DNA of 15,378 nt from Kiloniellales bacterium (lineage in GTDB: Bacteria > Pseudomonadota > Alphaproteobacteria > Kiloniellales > JAKSDN01): NCBI GenBank assembly GCA_022360075.1, contig JAKSDN010000221.1:1-15378 (forward strand), written 5' to 3'. The notes under the pieces were generated by a model. It searched no databases. It saw only the letters and a list, made by a program, of their open reading frames with translations, and had not been told where the DNA came from. Shown piece after piece: positions 1 to 5,867 of the stretch. Each line of letters starts with the position of its first letter. Positions within the stretch are counted from its first letter, which is position 1. Both the position numbers and the translations under genes were made by a program.

Positions 1-36
1 AGGGGCGTGATTGCCGATCGGCCTCGGCTTTGCTAA
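1..36 (+). CDS. Possible 3' end of an upstream gene (partial)
   Basis: Frame 1 is open from the first base to a TAA at 34-36 and encodes eleven residues (RGVIADRPRLC). The stop lies 8 bp before the ATG at 45, the spacing expected for co-transcribed genes. It would also explain why the next gene has no obvious Shine-Dalgarno sequence, through translational coupling. Eleven codons are too few to identify a family, and an open frame this short can arise by chance. Confidence 0.3.
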   Translation, partial: RGVIADRPRLC

Positions 37-44
37 CCGACGCC

Positions 45-983
45 ATGGCCGACATCGTCATCACCGAGTTCATGGACGAGGCCGTGGTCGCCGCGCTGGC
101 CGAAGACTACGCGGTGACCTACGACCCGGAGCTGGTCCATCGCCCGGACGCGCTGGCCGGCTGTCTGGGCGAGACCCGGGCCCTGATCGTGCGCTCCCAC
201 ACCCAGGTGCGGCCGCCGCTATTAGATGTCGCGCCCAAGCTCGTCGTGGTCGGGCGCCTCGGTGTCGGTCTCGACAATATCGACCTGGATGCCTGTGCCG
301 CCCGCGGGATCGAGGTCTGCCCCGCCACCGGCGCCAACGCCGTCGCCGTGGCGGAGTATGTGATTGCAGGCATCCTCATGCTGCGGCGCGGCGCCTATCA
401 CGCGACGAACCAAGTCCGTGCCGGCGCCTGGCCGCGTTTGGACCTGATCGGCGGCGAGGTCAGTGGCTGCCGGCTCGGGCTGATCGGCTTTGGTGGCATC
501 GCGCGCGCGGTCGCTGCGCGAGCCCGGGCCTTGGGTATGGCGGTCTGCGCCTTCGATCCCTTCCTCCCGGCCAACGACCCGGCCTGGGAAGAGCAGGCCG
601 TCGCTCCCGTCGATCTCGAGGCGCTCTTGGCGGAGAGCGACGTGGTCAGCCTGCACGTGCCGCTCACCGACGAGACCCGCCATCTGATCGACGCCGAGCG
701 CTTGGCCGCCATGCGTCCGCACGCGGTCCTGATCAACTCCGCGCGCGGCGGCGTGGTCGACGAGCCTGCGCTGGTCGAGGCCCTGCGCGCCGGTCGCCTG
801 GGTGGCGCGCTCCTCGACGTCTACGAGAGCGAGCCCCTGCCGGCCGGCGCCGGTTTCGAGGACGGGCCCAACCTCATCCTGACCCCGCATATCGCGGGGC
901 TCACCCGCGAGTCCGAGAAGCGGGTGAGCGAGGTCACGGCGGCCCAAGTGCGGAGAGTCCTGGAACGCGACAGCCGCAAGTAG
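45..983 (+). CDS. D-isomer-specific 2-hydroxyacid dehydrogenase (phosphoglycerate dehydrogenase-like)
   Basis: This is an NAD(P)-dependent oxidoreductase that interconverts a 2-oxo acid and a D-2-hydroxy acid in the cytoplasm. From the ATG at 45 the protein has 312 residues, normal for the short form without an ACT domain. The nucleotide-binding loop GFGGIA starts at residue 148. The catalytic triad is complete: Arg234 (in SARGG), Glu263 (in ESEP) and His282 (in TPHIAG), spaced as in SerA. An in-frame TTG at 30 is possible, but ATG 45 gives the family-like start MADIVITEF. No clear Shine-Dalgarno precedes either start. The aldehyde dehydrogenase gene follows 85 bp downstream on the same strand. 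Substrate cannot be read from sequence: phosphoglycerate, glyoxylate/hydroxypyruvate or a longer 2-oxo acid are all possible. The absence of ser genes and the dehydrogenase-rich context argue for a catabolic role (inference). Confidence 0.9.
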   Translation: MADIVITEFMDEAVVAALAEDYAVTYDPELVHRPDALAGCLGETRALIVRSHTQVRPPLLDVAPKLVVVGRLGVGLDNIDLDACAARGIEVCPATGANAVAVAEYVIAGILMLRRGAYHATNQVRAGAWPRLDLIGGEVSGCRLGLIGFGGIARAVAARARALGMAVCAFDPFLPANDPAWEEQAVAPVDLEALLAESDVVSLHVPLTDETRHLIDAERLAAMRPHAVLINSARGGVVDEPALVEALRAGRLGGALLDVYESEPLPAGAGFEDGPNLILTPHIAGLTRESEKRVSEVTAAQVRRVLERDSRK

Positions 984-1068
984 GCGCCTCCGTCGGCGGC
1001 GCCGGCGGGTGTTGCCGCACCCCCCGGCCCTGCCTAGAGTCGCCGCCTCTGTGGGAGGGCAAGGTGAC

Positions 1069-2460
1069 ATGACCGAGACGCTTCAATGCATCACGCCGAT
1101 CGACGGCAGTCTCTACGTCGAGCGGCCATTGGCCGACGAGGAAGAGATCGCCCAGGCGCTGGAGCTGGCCCGCCAGGCGCAGGCGGTCTGGCAAGAGGTG
1201 CCGATCGCCGAGCGCCAAGTGCTGCTGGGCAAGGCCGTCGACGCCCTACTGTCGAAGCGCGCGGCCATCGCCGAGGAGATCGCCTGGCAGATGGGCCGGC
1301 CGGTCGCCCAGGCCGGCGGCGAGCTGAACGGCTTCGAGGAGCGCGCCCGCCACATGATCGCCATCGGCCCGGAGGTGCTGGGCGACATCGACGTGGGGCC
1401 GCGGGAGGGCTTCCAGCGCTTCATCCGGCGCGATCCCCTGGGCCTGGTCTTCGTCATGGCGCCCTGGAACTATCCCTATCTGACGGCGGTCAACGCGATC
1501 GTGCCGGCGTTGATGGCGGGCAATGCCGTGCTGCTCAAGCACTCGCACCAGACGCCGCTTTGCGCCGAACGCTTCGCCGAGGCCTTCGAGGCCGCCGGCC
1601 TGCCCGAGGGCGTGTTCCAGTACCTGCACCTCGGCCATCAGGCCGCGCTCGACATCCTCGAGCGCGGCGCGGTCGACTTCGTCGCTTTCACCGGCTCGGT
1701 CAAGGCCGGCCACGCCGTGCAGCGCGCCGCCGCCGCCAGCTTCATCGGCGTCGGCCTGGAGCTCGGCGGCAAGGACCCGGCCTACGTGCGCGCCGACGCC
1801 GTGCTCGAGCACGCGGTCGAGAGCCTGGTCGACGGCGCCTTCTTCAACGCCGGCCAGTCCTGCTGCGGCATCGAGCGGATCTACGTCCACGAGGAGGTCT
1901 TCGAGGACTTCGTCGAAAGCGCCGTGGCCGAGGCCGAAAAGCTGCGGCTCGGCGAGCCGACCCGGCCCGAGACCACACTCGGCCCCATGGTGCGCGCCGC
2001 CGCCGCCGACTTCGTGCGCGGCCAAACCGCCGAGGCCTGCGAGGCCGGCGCCCGGGCGCTGATCGACGAGGCGAAGTTCCCCGCCAGCCGCGCGGGCACC
2101 CCCTATCTGGCGCCGCAGATCCTGGTGGACGTCAACCACGCCATGCGCGTGATGACCGAGGAGAGTTTCGGACCGGTGGTCGGCATCATGAAGGTGACCT
2201 CCGACGTCGAGGCCGTCGCGCTGATGAACGACAGCGCCTTCGGCCTGACCGCCTCGATCTGGACCACCGACGCCGACGCCGCCCTCGACATCGGCGAGAG
2301 AGTGAAGACCGGCACCTGGTTCATGAATAGATGCGACTACCTGGACCCGGCCCTGGCCTGGACCGGGGTCAAGGACTCGGGCCGCGGCTGCACCCTGTCG
2401 CAGGTCGGCTACGAGCAGTTGACCCGGCCGAAGTCGTTTCATCTCAGGACGGCGGTGTGA
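1069..2460 (+). CDS. NAD(P)-dependent aldehyde dehydrogenase
   Basis: A cytosolic ALDH-superfamily enzyme oxidising an aldehyde to the carboxylate. From ATG 1069 it has 463 residues, slightly shorter than the usual 480-500 because the N-terminus is short. Visible landmarks are PWNYP with Asn134, LLK with Lys157 (cofactor ribose), LELGGK with the general base Glu231, and GQSCCG with the nucleophile Cys265. The 34-residue Glu-Cys spacing is canonical. The motif LLKHS, with His where many ALDHs have Pro, resembles succinate-semialdehyde dehydrogenases of the Sad/YneI type, but this does not settle the substrate. The start is supported by GGGAGG at 1053-1058 and AAGG at 1061-1064; the longer frame from 1009 lacks family similarity. 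It lies between a 2-hydroxyacid dehydrogenase and an iron alcohol dehydrogenase, which suggests an alcohol-aldehyde-acid series (inference). Confidence 0.93.
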   Translation: MTETLQCITPIDGSLYVERPLADEEEIAQALELARQAQAVWQEVPIAERQVLLGKAVDALLSKRAAIAEEIAWQMGRPVAQAGGELNGFEERARHMIAIGPEVLGDIDVGPREGFQRFIRRDPLGLVFVMAPWNYPYLTAVNAIVPALMAGNAVLLKHSHQTPLCAERFAEAFEAAGLPEGVFQYLHLGHQAALDILERGAVDFVAFTGSVKAGHAVQRAAAASFIGVGLELGGKDPAYVRADAVLEHAVESLVDGAFFNAGQSCCGIERIYVHEEVFEDFVESAVAEAEKLRLGEPTRPETTLGPMVRAAAADFVRGQTAEACEAGARALIDEAKFPASRAGTPYLAPQILVDVNHAMRVMTEESFGPVVGIMKVTSDVEAVALMNDSAFGLTASIWTTDADAALDIGERVKTGTWFMNRCDYLDPALAWTGVKDSGRGCTLSQVGYEQLTRPKSFHLRTAV

Positions 2461-2503
2461 AGCGGCACGGCCACTGTGTGCGCCCCTCATCCACTTCTCA
2501 GAC

Positions 2504-2620
2504 TGTCACCCTCGGGCTTGACCCGAGGGTCCATGGGGGTGCAAGACCGGGACCCCGATATCGATAGGCCCGGTGGTCCCGCAAGCCCCATGGATGCTCG
2601 GGTCAAGCCCGAGCATGACA
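2504..2620. repeat. Palindromic intergenic repeat, copy 1 (TGTCA...CGGGCTTGACCCG family)
   Basis: Two 35-bp arms, 2504-2538 and 2586-2620, are near-perfect reverse complements and differ only in the bases flanking the core. Each arm contains the internal palindrome CGGGCTTGACCCG, and the element starts TGTCA and ends TGACA. The 47-bp centre is partly self-complementary as well. This is the familiar alphaproteobacterial REP-like intergenic element, whose spurious translations contain strings such as RVKPE. It fills most of the 240-bp gap between the aldehyde and alcohol dehydrogenase genes. As RNA it would form a long cruciform hairpin that could stabilise or partly terminate the message. A second copy lies at 5503-5588. 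Confidence 0.9.
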
Positions 2621-2700
2621 TCGTGTTGGGGTCGAAGGCGTTTTTGAAACGCCCCCGAAGGGACGGCACTGCCGCATCGAAAGAAAGCGAGACCTAACCC

Positions 2701-3879
2701 ATGACCGACCCTGCCCCGTCCTACAAGGCGACCTGGAGCTATCCGACGCAAATGCTGTTCGGGCCGGGGCGCATTCGCAATCTCGCCAGGGCTTGCCAGA
2801 GCCTGGGCATGACGCGGCCCCTCCTGGTCACGGACCCGGGTCTGGCCAAACTGCCCATGATCAGCGACGCGCGCGCGGCGAACGAGGCGGCCGGCCTGCC
2901 GACCGGGCTGTTCAGCGACGTCAAGGCGAACCCGGTGGGCAAGAACGTCGAGGACGGCGTGGCGGTCTATCGCGCGGGCGGCCACGACGGCGTGATCGCC
3001 TGGGGCGGCGGCAGCGGTCTCGACGCGGCCAAGGCGATCGCCATGATGGCCGGGCAGAGCCGCGGAATCTGGGATTTCGAAGACGTCGGCGACAACTGGA
3101 AGCGGGCCGATCCCGACGGCATCGCGCCGATCGTCGCCGTGCCGACCACGGCCGGCACCGGCTCGGAGGTCGGGCGCGCCTCGGTGATCCTGAACGAGGA
3201 AACCCACACCAAGGTCATCGTCTTCCATCCCAAGATGCTGCCCGCGACGGTGATCTCCGATCCCGAGCTGACCATCGGCCTGCCGGCCCACGTCACGGCG
3301 GCGACCGGCATGGACGCGCTCGCCCACTGCCTGGAGGCCTACTGCGCGCCGGGCTATCACCCCATGGCCGAGGGCATCGCGGTCGAGGGCATGCGCCTGG
3401 TCAAGGATTGGCTGCCGACGGCGGTGAAGGATGGCGGCAACCTAGCCGCGCGCGCCAACATGCTGGCCGCCGCCTCCATGGGCGCCACCGCCTTCCAGAA
3501 GGGCCTGGGTGCGATCCACGCGCTCAGCCATCCCGTGGGCGCGCTCTACGATACCCACCACGGCCTCACCAACGCCGTGGTCATGCCCTATGTCCTGGCC
3601 TTCAACCGGCCGGCGATCGAGGACAAGATGCTGCGCCTCGCGGCCTGGCTCGGCCTGCCCGATCCCTCCTTCGCGGCGGTGCAGGACTGGGTGCTCGGGT
3701 TGCGCCGCAGCTTCGAGATGCCCCACACCCTGAAGGAGCTCGGCGTCGGCGACGACCGTTTCGACACGCTGGCGGAGATGGCCGCGGTCGATCCGACGGC
3801 CGGCGGCAACCCGGTGCCCCTCGACGTGCCGCTCTGCAAGGGCCTCGTGGAGGCCGCCTTCGAGGGTCGGCTCGCCTGA
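2701..3879 (+). CDS. Iron-containing alcohol dehydrogenase family protein
   Basis: A group III (Fe-ADH) oxidoreductase of 392 residues that interconverts an alcohol and an aldehyde or ketone with NAD(P). The N-terminal dinucleotide domain carries GGGS at residues 102-105 and PTTAGTGSE at 148-156. The C-terminal helical domain carries the metal ligands Asp205, His209, His273 and His287, with the 4- and 14-residue spacings of FucO; all four are present, so an active metal site is expected. Start ATG 2701 gives a normal family N-terminus, although only a weak purine stretch (GAAAGCGAG) precedes it. It lies 240 bp after the aldehyde dehydrogenase, separated by a repeat, and may be read from the same promoter. 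A GC hairpin follows 6 bp after the stop. The substrate class is unresolved: the family covers 1,2-diols, hydroxybutyrate and simple alcohols. Confidence 0.92.
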   Translation: MTDPAPSYKATWSYPTQMLFGPGRIRNLARACQSLGMTRPLLVTDPGLAKLPMISDARAANEAAGLPTGLFSDVKANPVGKNVEDGVAVYRAGGHDGVIAWGGGSGLDAAKAIAMMAGQSRGIWDFEDVGDNWKRADPDGIAPIVAVPTTAGTGSEVGRASVILNEETHTKVIVFHPKMLPATVISDPELTIGLPAHVTAATGMDALAHCLEAYCAPGYHPMAEGIAVEGMRLVKDWLPTAVKDGGNLAARANMLAAASMGATAFQKGLGAIHALSHPVGALYDTHHGLTNAVVMPYVLAFNRPAIEDKMLRLAAWLGLPDPSFAAVQDWVLGLRRSFEMPHTLKELGVGDDRFDTLAEMAAVDPTAGGNPVPLDVPLCKGLVEAAFEGRLA

Positions 3880-3885
3880 CCCTCC

Positions 3886-3910
3886 CGGCGCCGCGGCGGC
3901 GCCGTTTATT
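3886..3910 (+). terminator. Candidate intrinsic terminator after the alcohol dehydrogenase
   Basis: Stem CGGCGCC (3886-3892) pairs with GGCGCCG (3898-3904) across a 5-nt loop and is followed by TTTATT. It lies 6 bp past the stop codon at 3879. The T-tract is imperfect. A second, weaker hairpin (ATCGGC/GCCGAT, 3925-3941) with a run of six T at 3956-3961 lies just downstream and could act as a back-up. Confidence 0.55.
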
Positions 3911-4177
3911 GCACCGCACAAAAGATCGGCACGCAGCCGATTGTTCCAATTGGGCTTTTTTGCCCCGGACTCGGGCCGAGCGCTCCAGTCAGAAAGTTGC
4001 TCGCGCCCGGCGCGCGCGGTTCTTTCCTGTCCGCGTTTCGCGACTAGGGCTTAGCTTGTGGCTATTTGTCCGCCGTCAACGACTTCTTATTGAATGTTTG
4101 TTCATGATTTTTCACATAGGGACCCGAAGGGCTTTGCGAGGCCCGCGCCTCGCGCCCCGATAATAAGGGAGCAGGTC
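3911..4177 (+). promoter_or_regulatory. Leader/promoter region of leucine dehydrogenase
   Basis: This 267-bp stretch is clearly richer in A+T than the flanking genes, especially around 4040-4120, and must hold the promoter of the downstream gene, since a terminator-like structure precedes it. I cannot assign convincing -35/-10 boxes. Close to the gene a hairpin GCGAGG (4136-4141)/CCTCGC (4148-4153) with a 6-nt loop lies 11 bp before the Shine-Dalgarno AAGGGA (4165-4170), which is 7 bp from the ATG at 4178. TGAATGTTTGTTCA (4091-4104) is an imperfect dyad that could be an operator for an Lrp-type regulator. That last point is speculative. Confidence 0.4.
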
Positions 4178-5242
4178 ATGTCTGTTTTCAGTCATCCCGA
4201 GTTCGACGACCACGCTCAGGTCGCTTTCTGCTGCGACCCGGAGAGCGGCCTCAAGGCGATCATCGCGGTCCACAATCTGCATCGCGGCCCGGCGCTCGGC
4301 GGCTGCCGCATGTGGCCCTATGCCAGCGACGAAGAGGCTCTCACCGACGTGCTGCGTCTTTCCCGGGGCATGACCTACAAGTCGGCGCTCGCCGATCTAC
4401 CCTACGGCGGCGGCAAGTCCGTCATCATCGGCGATGCCAAGCAGGACAAGAGCGAGGCCCTGTTCCGTGCCATGGGCCGCTTCGTCGACTCCCTCGGCGG
4501 CCGCTACATCGCGGCCGAGGACGTCGGCATCTCGGTGCCCGATGTCGAGACCATGGCGCGCGAGACCGAGCATGTCGCCGGCACCACCGCGGGCGGCGCG
4601 GGCGACCCCTCCCCGGCCACGGCCTACGGCGTCTACATGGGTATCCGCGCCGCCGTGAAGCATCGACTCGGCCAGGACACGCTGAAGGGCGTCACGGTCG
4701 CGGTGCAGGGCGTCGGCCATGTCGGCTACTACCTCTGCCGCTATCTCGCCGCCGACGGCGCGATCCTGAAAGTGACCGATATCGACGGCGCCGCCGTCCA
4801 GCGCGTGGTCGAGGAGCTCGGCGCCGCAGCAGTCGACAAGGACGCCATCTACGACACGGCCTGCGACGTCTTCGCGCCCTGCGCCTTGGGTGCGGTGGTC
4901 AACGACGAGACCTTGGGGCGTCTCACCGCGCGGGTCGTCGCCGGCTCGGCCAACAACCAGCTCGCCGAGCCGCGCCACGGCACGGCGCTGATGCAGCGCG
5001 GCATCCTCTACGCCCCGGACTACGTGATCAACGCCGGCGGCGTGATCCACATCAGCTACGAGGCCAAGCCCGGCGTGCGCAGCTACAACAAGGAAGCCGC
5101 CGTCAAGCACGTGGCACGCATCCACGATACGCTCCTGGAGATCTTCGAGCGCGCCGAGGCCGCATCGATCCCGACCTCTGAGGCGGCCGACCGCATCGCA
5201 GAGCAGCGCTTCGAGACCGCCGCGGTCCGCGCCGCGGCGTAA
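4178..5242 (+). CDS. ldh: Leucine dehydrogenase (Glu/Leu/Phe/Val dehydrogenase family)
   Basis: NAD-dependent oxidative deamination of L-leucine, and usually valine and isoleucine, to the 2-oxo acid and ammonia, in the cytoplasm. The protein has 354 residues, close to the roughly 365 of Bacillus leucine dehydrogenase. The N-terminal domain has [10 protein letters not shown], then MTYKSA with Lys68 and GGGK with Lys80; both catalytic lysines fall at the numbers known for LeuDH. The Rossmann domain has GVGHVG at 178-183, followed by FAPCALG, GSANNQL and [11 protein letters not shown], all LeuDH signatures. The start at ATG 4178 is fixed by AAGGGA at 4165-4170 and by homology; the frame is open to an earlier ATG at 4094 that has no ribosome site. 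It stands alone between two long intergenic regions. A leucine-type importer nearby (10305-14973) suggests branched-chain amino acid use, although valine or phenylalanine preference cannot be excluded. Confidence 0.93.
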   Translation: MSVFSHPEFDDHAQVAFCCDPESGLKAIIAVHNLHRGPALGGCRMWPYASDEEALTDVLRLSRGMTYKSALADLPYGGGKSVIIGDAKQDKSEALFRAMGRFVDSLGGRYIAAEDVGISVPDVETMARETEHVAGTTAGGAGDPSPATAYGVYMGIRAAVKHRLGQDTLKGVTVAVQGVGHVGYYLCRYLAADGAILKVTDIDGAAVQRVVEELGAAAVDKDAIYDTACDVFAPCALGAVVNDETLGRLTARVVAGSANNQLAEPRHGTALMQRGILYAPDYVINAGGVIHISYEAKPGVRSYNKEAAVKHVARIHDTLLEIFERAEAASIPTSEAADRIAEQRFETAAVRAAA

Positions 5243-5426
5243 CACCCGACGCGGCGCGCCTCAGCGCTCGGCTCGTCGCCCTTACTCCGGCCTGACGACG
5301 GTACCGGCGTGCAAGAGGCTTATGGCCTCATGCATCGCCGTCCACTCCCTTCACCCTCGGTAGCGGCATTCGGCTCGCGATGTTCTGCCGGGCCCTCGAA
5401 CGCCTGAAGCGCGCCTCGCCGTGGCG

Positions 5427-5449
5427 TATCGTTCTTCGATAGCTTTTTT
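5427..5449 (+). terminator. Weak candidate terminator downstream of leucine dehydrogenase
   Basis: TATCG (5427-5431) pairs with CGATA (5437-5441) across a TTCTT loop, and GC then TTTTTT follow (5444-5449). The stem is short and AT-rich, and it lies about 185 bp past the leucine dehydrogenase stop. The T-tract is good but the hairpin is marginal. Confidence 0.3.
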
Positions 5450-5502
5450 GGAGTCTGGCTCGAAACGAAATTCGTGAGATCAGTGGGTTGCCATAACTCC
5501 TT

Positions 5503-5588
5503 TGTCATCACCGGGCTTGACCCGGTGATCCAGAGTGGCGCCTGGGTCAAGCGATGCCTGGATTGCCGGATCAAGTTCGGCAATGACA
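5503..5588. repeat. Palindromic intergenic repeat, copy 2 (TGTCA...CGGGCTTGACCCG family)
   Basis: Arms 5503-5533 and 5558-5588, 31 bp each, are inverted copies. The left arm keeps the core CGGGCTTGACCCG exactly. The right arm reads, in reverse, CGAACTTGATCCG, so it has drifted. Outer ends are TGTCA and TGACA and inner ends are TCCAG/CTGGA, matching copy 1 at 2504-2620 in design but with a shorter centre. The preserved pairing inside each arm despite sequence change suggests selection on RNA or DNA structure, or recent spread of variants. Confidence 0.88.
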
Positions 5589-5867
5589 AGCGAGGAGGGG
5601 TCTTTCTCCAAGCTCCTGTTCTGAAGCCAATCATTTTCGATCAGGTTCTTATAGAACAGCTATGCTATCCATATTTCTAGGCCAATCATTTTGTCATTAC
5701 CTAGAGAATTGAAGTAAGGCCGAGTATTTCCCGATTAAATGACACAGCTTCACCCGCGCGATAACTCTCGGTTAGGAGTTTCCTCTCAATATCGTTGGGA
5801 GATCAGTAGGTTCGGCCCAATCAATCCATAAGCCCGGACAGCGGCGCAGAGTGCGACGACCCCAAGC

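Larger units (their letters stand above)
5243..5867. other. 625-bp non-coding region with a repeat and possible regulatory sites
   Basis: I see no credible gene here. A 104-codon minus-strand open frame (5320-5634) reads straight through the repeat and is rejected. Contents: a weak terminator-like hairpin at 5427-5449, the palindromic repeat at 5503-5588, and an AT-richer tract at about 5610-5760 likely to include the promoter of the cyclic-di-GMP gene. GCCAATCATTTT occurs twice in direct orientation (5626-5637 and 5681-5692), and TGTCATT/AATGACA forms a loose inverted pair (5692-5698 and 5738-5744) that may be a decayed repeat end. Confidence 0.6.

Noticed and set aside
222..1070. 282-codon minus-strand frame opposite the 2-hydroxyacid dehydrogenase
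   Set aside because: Shadow of the real gene; Arg-repeat start region and no recognisable domain.
1246..2490. 414-codon minus-strand open frame opposite the aldehyde dehydrogenase
   Set aside because: It is the antisense of a clearly recognised enzyme; its composition (runs of Gly, Ala, Asp, His) shows no motif. Long antisense frames are common in high-GC DNA.
2504..2620. CRISPR array or insertion-sequence ends for the repeats
   Set aside because: Only two inverted arms per element, no regular spacers, no transposase frame and no visible target duplication.
2476..2697. Short frames in both directions across 2476-2697
   Set aside because: Their peptides (such as MDARVKPEHD) are translations of the palindromic repeat, and none has a ribosome site.
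2793..4163. 456-codon plus-strand frame across the alcohol dehydrogenase and the following gap
   Set aside because: Arg/Gly-rich, low-complexity translation in the +1-shifted frame of the real gene, passing through a terminator-like hairpin. No family resemblance.
4094..4177. Upstream ATG at 4094 as the leucine dehydrogenase start
   Set aside because: No ribosome site, and the added 28 residues do not resemble the family; ATG 4178 has AAGGGA and puts the catalytic lysines at 68 and 80.
5320..5634. 104-codon minus-strand frame in the large intergenic region
   Set aside because: Much of it translates the palindromic repeat (5503-5588), a known source of spurious protein predictions.
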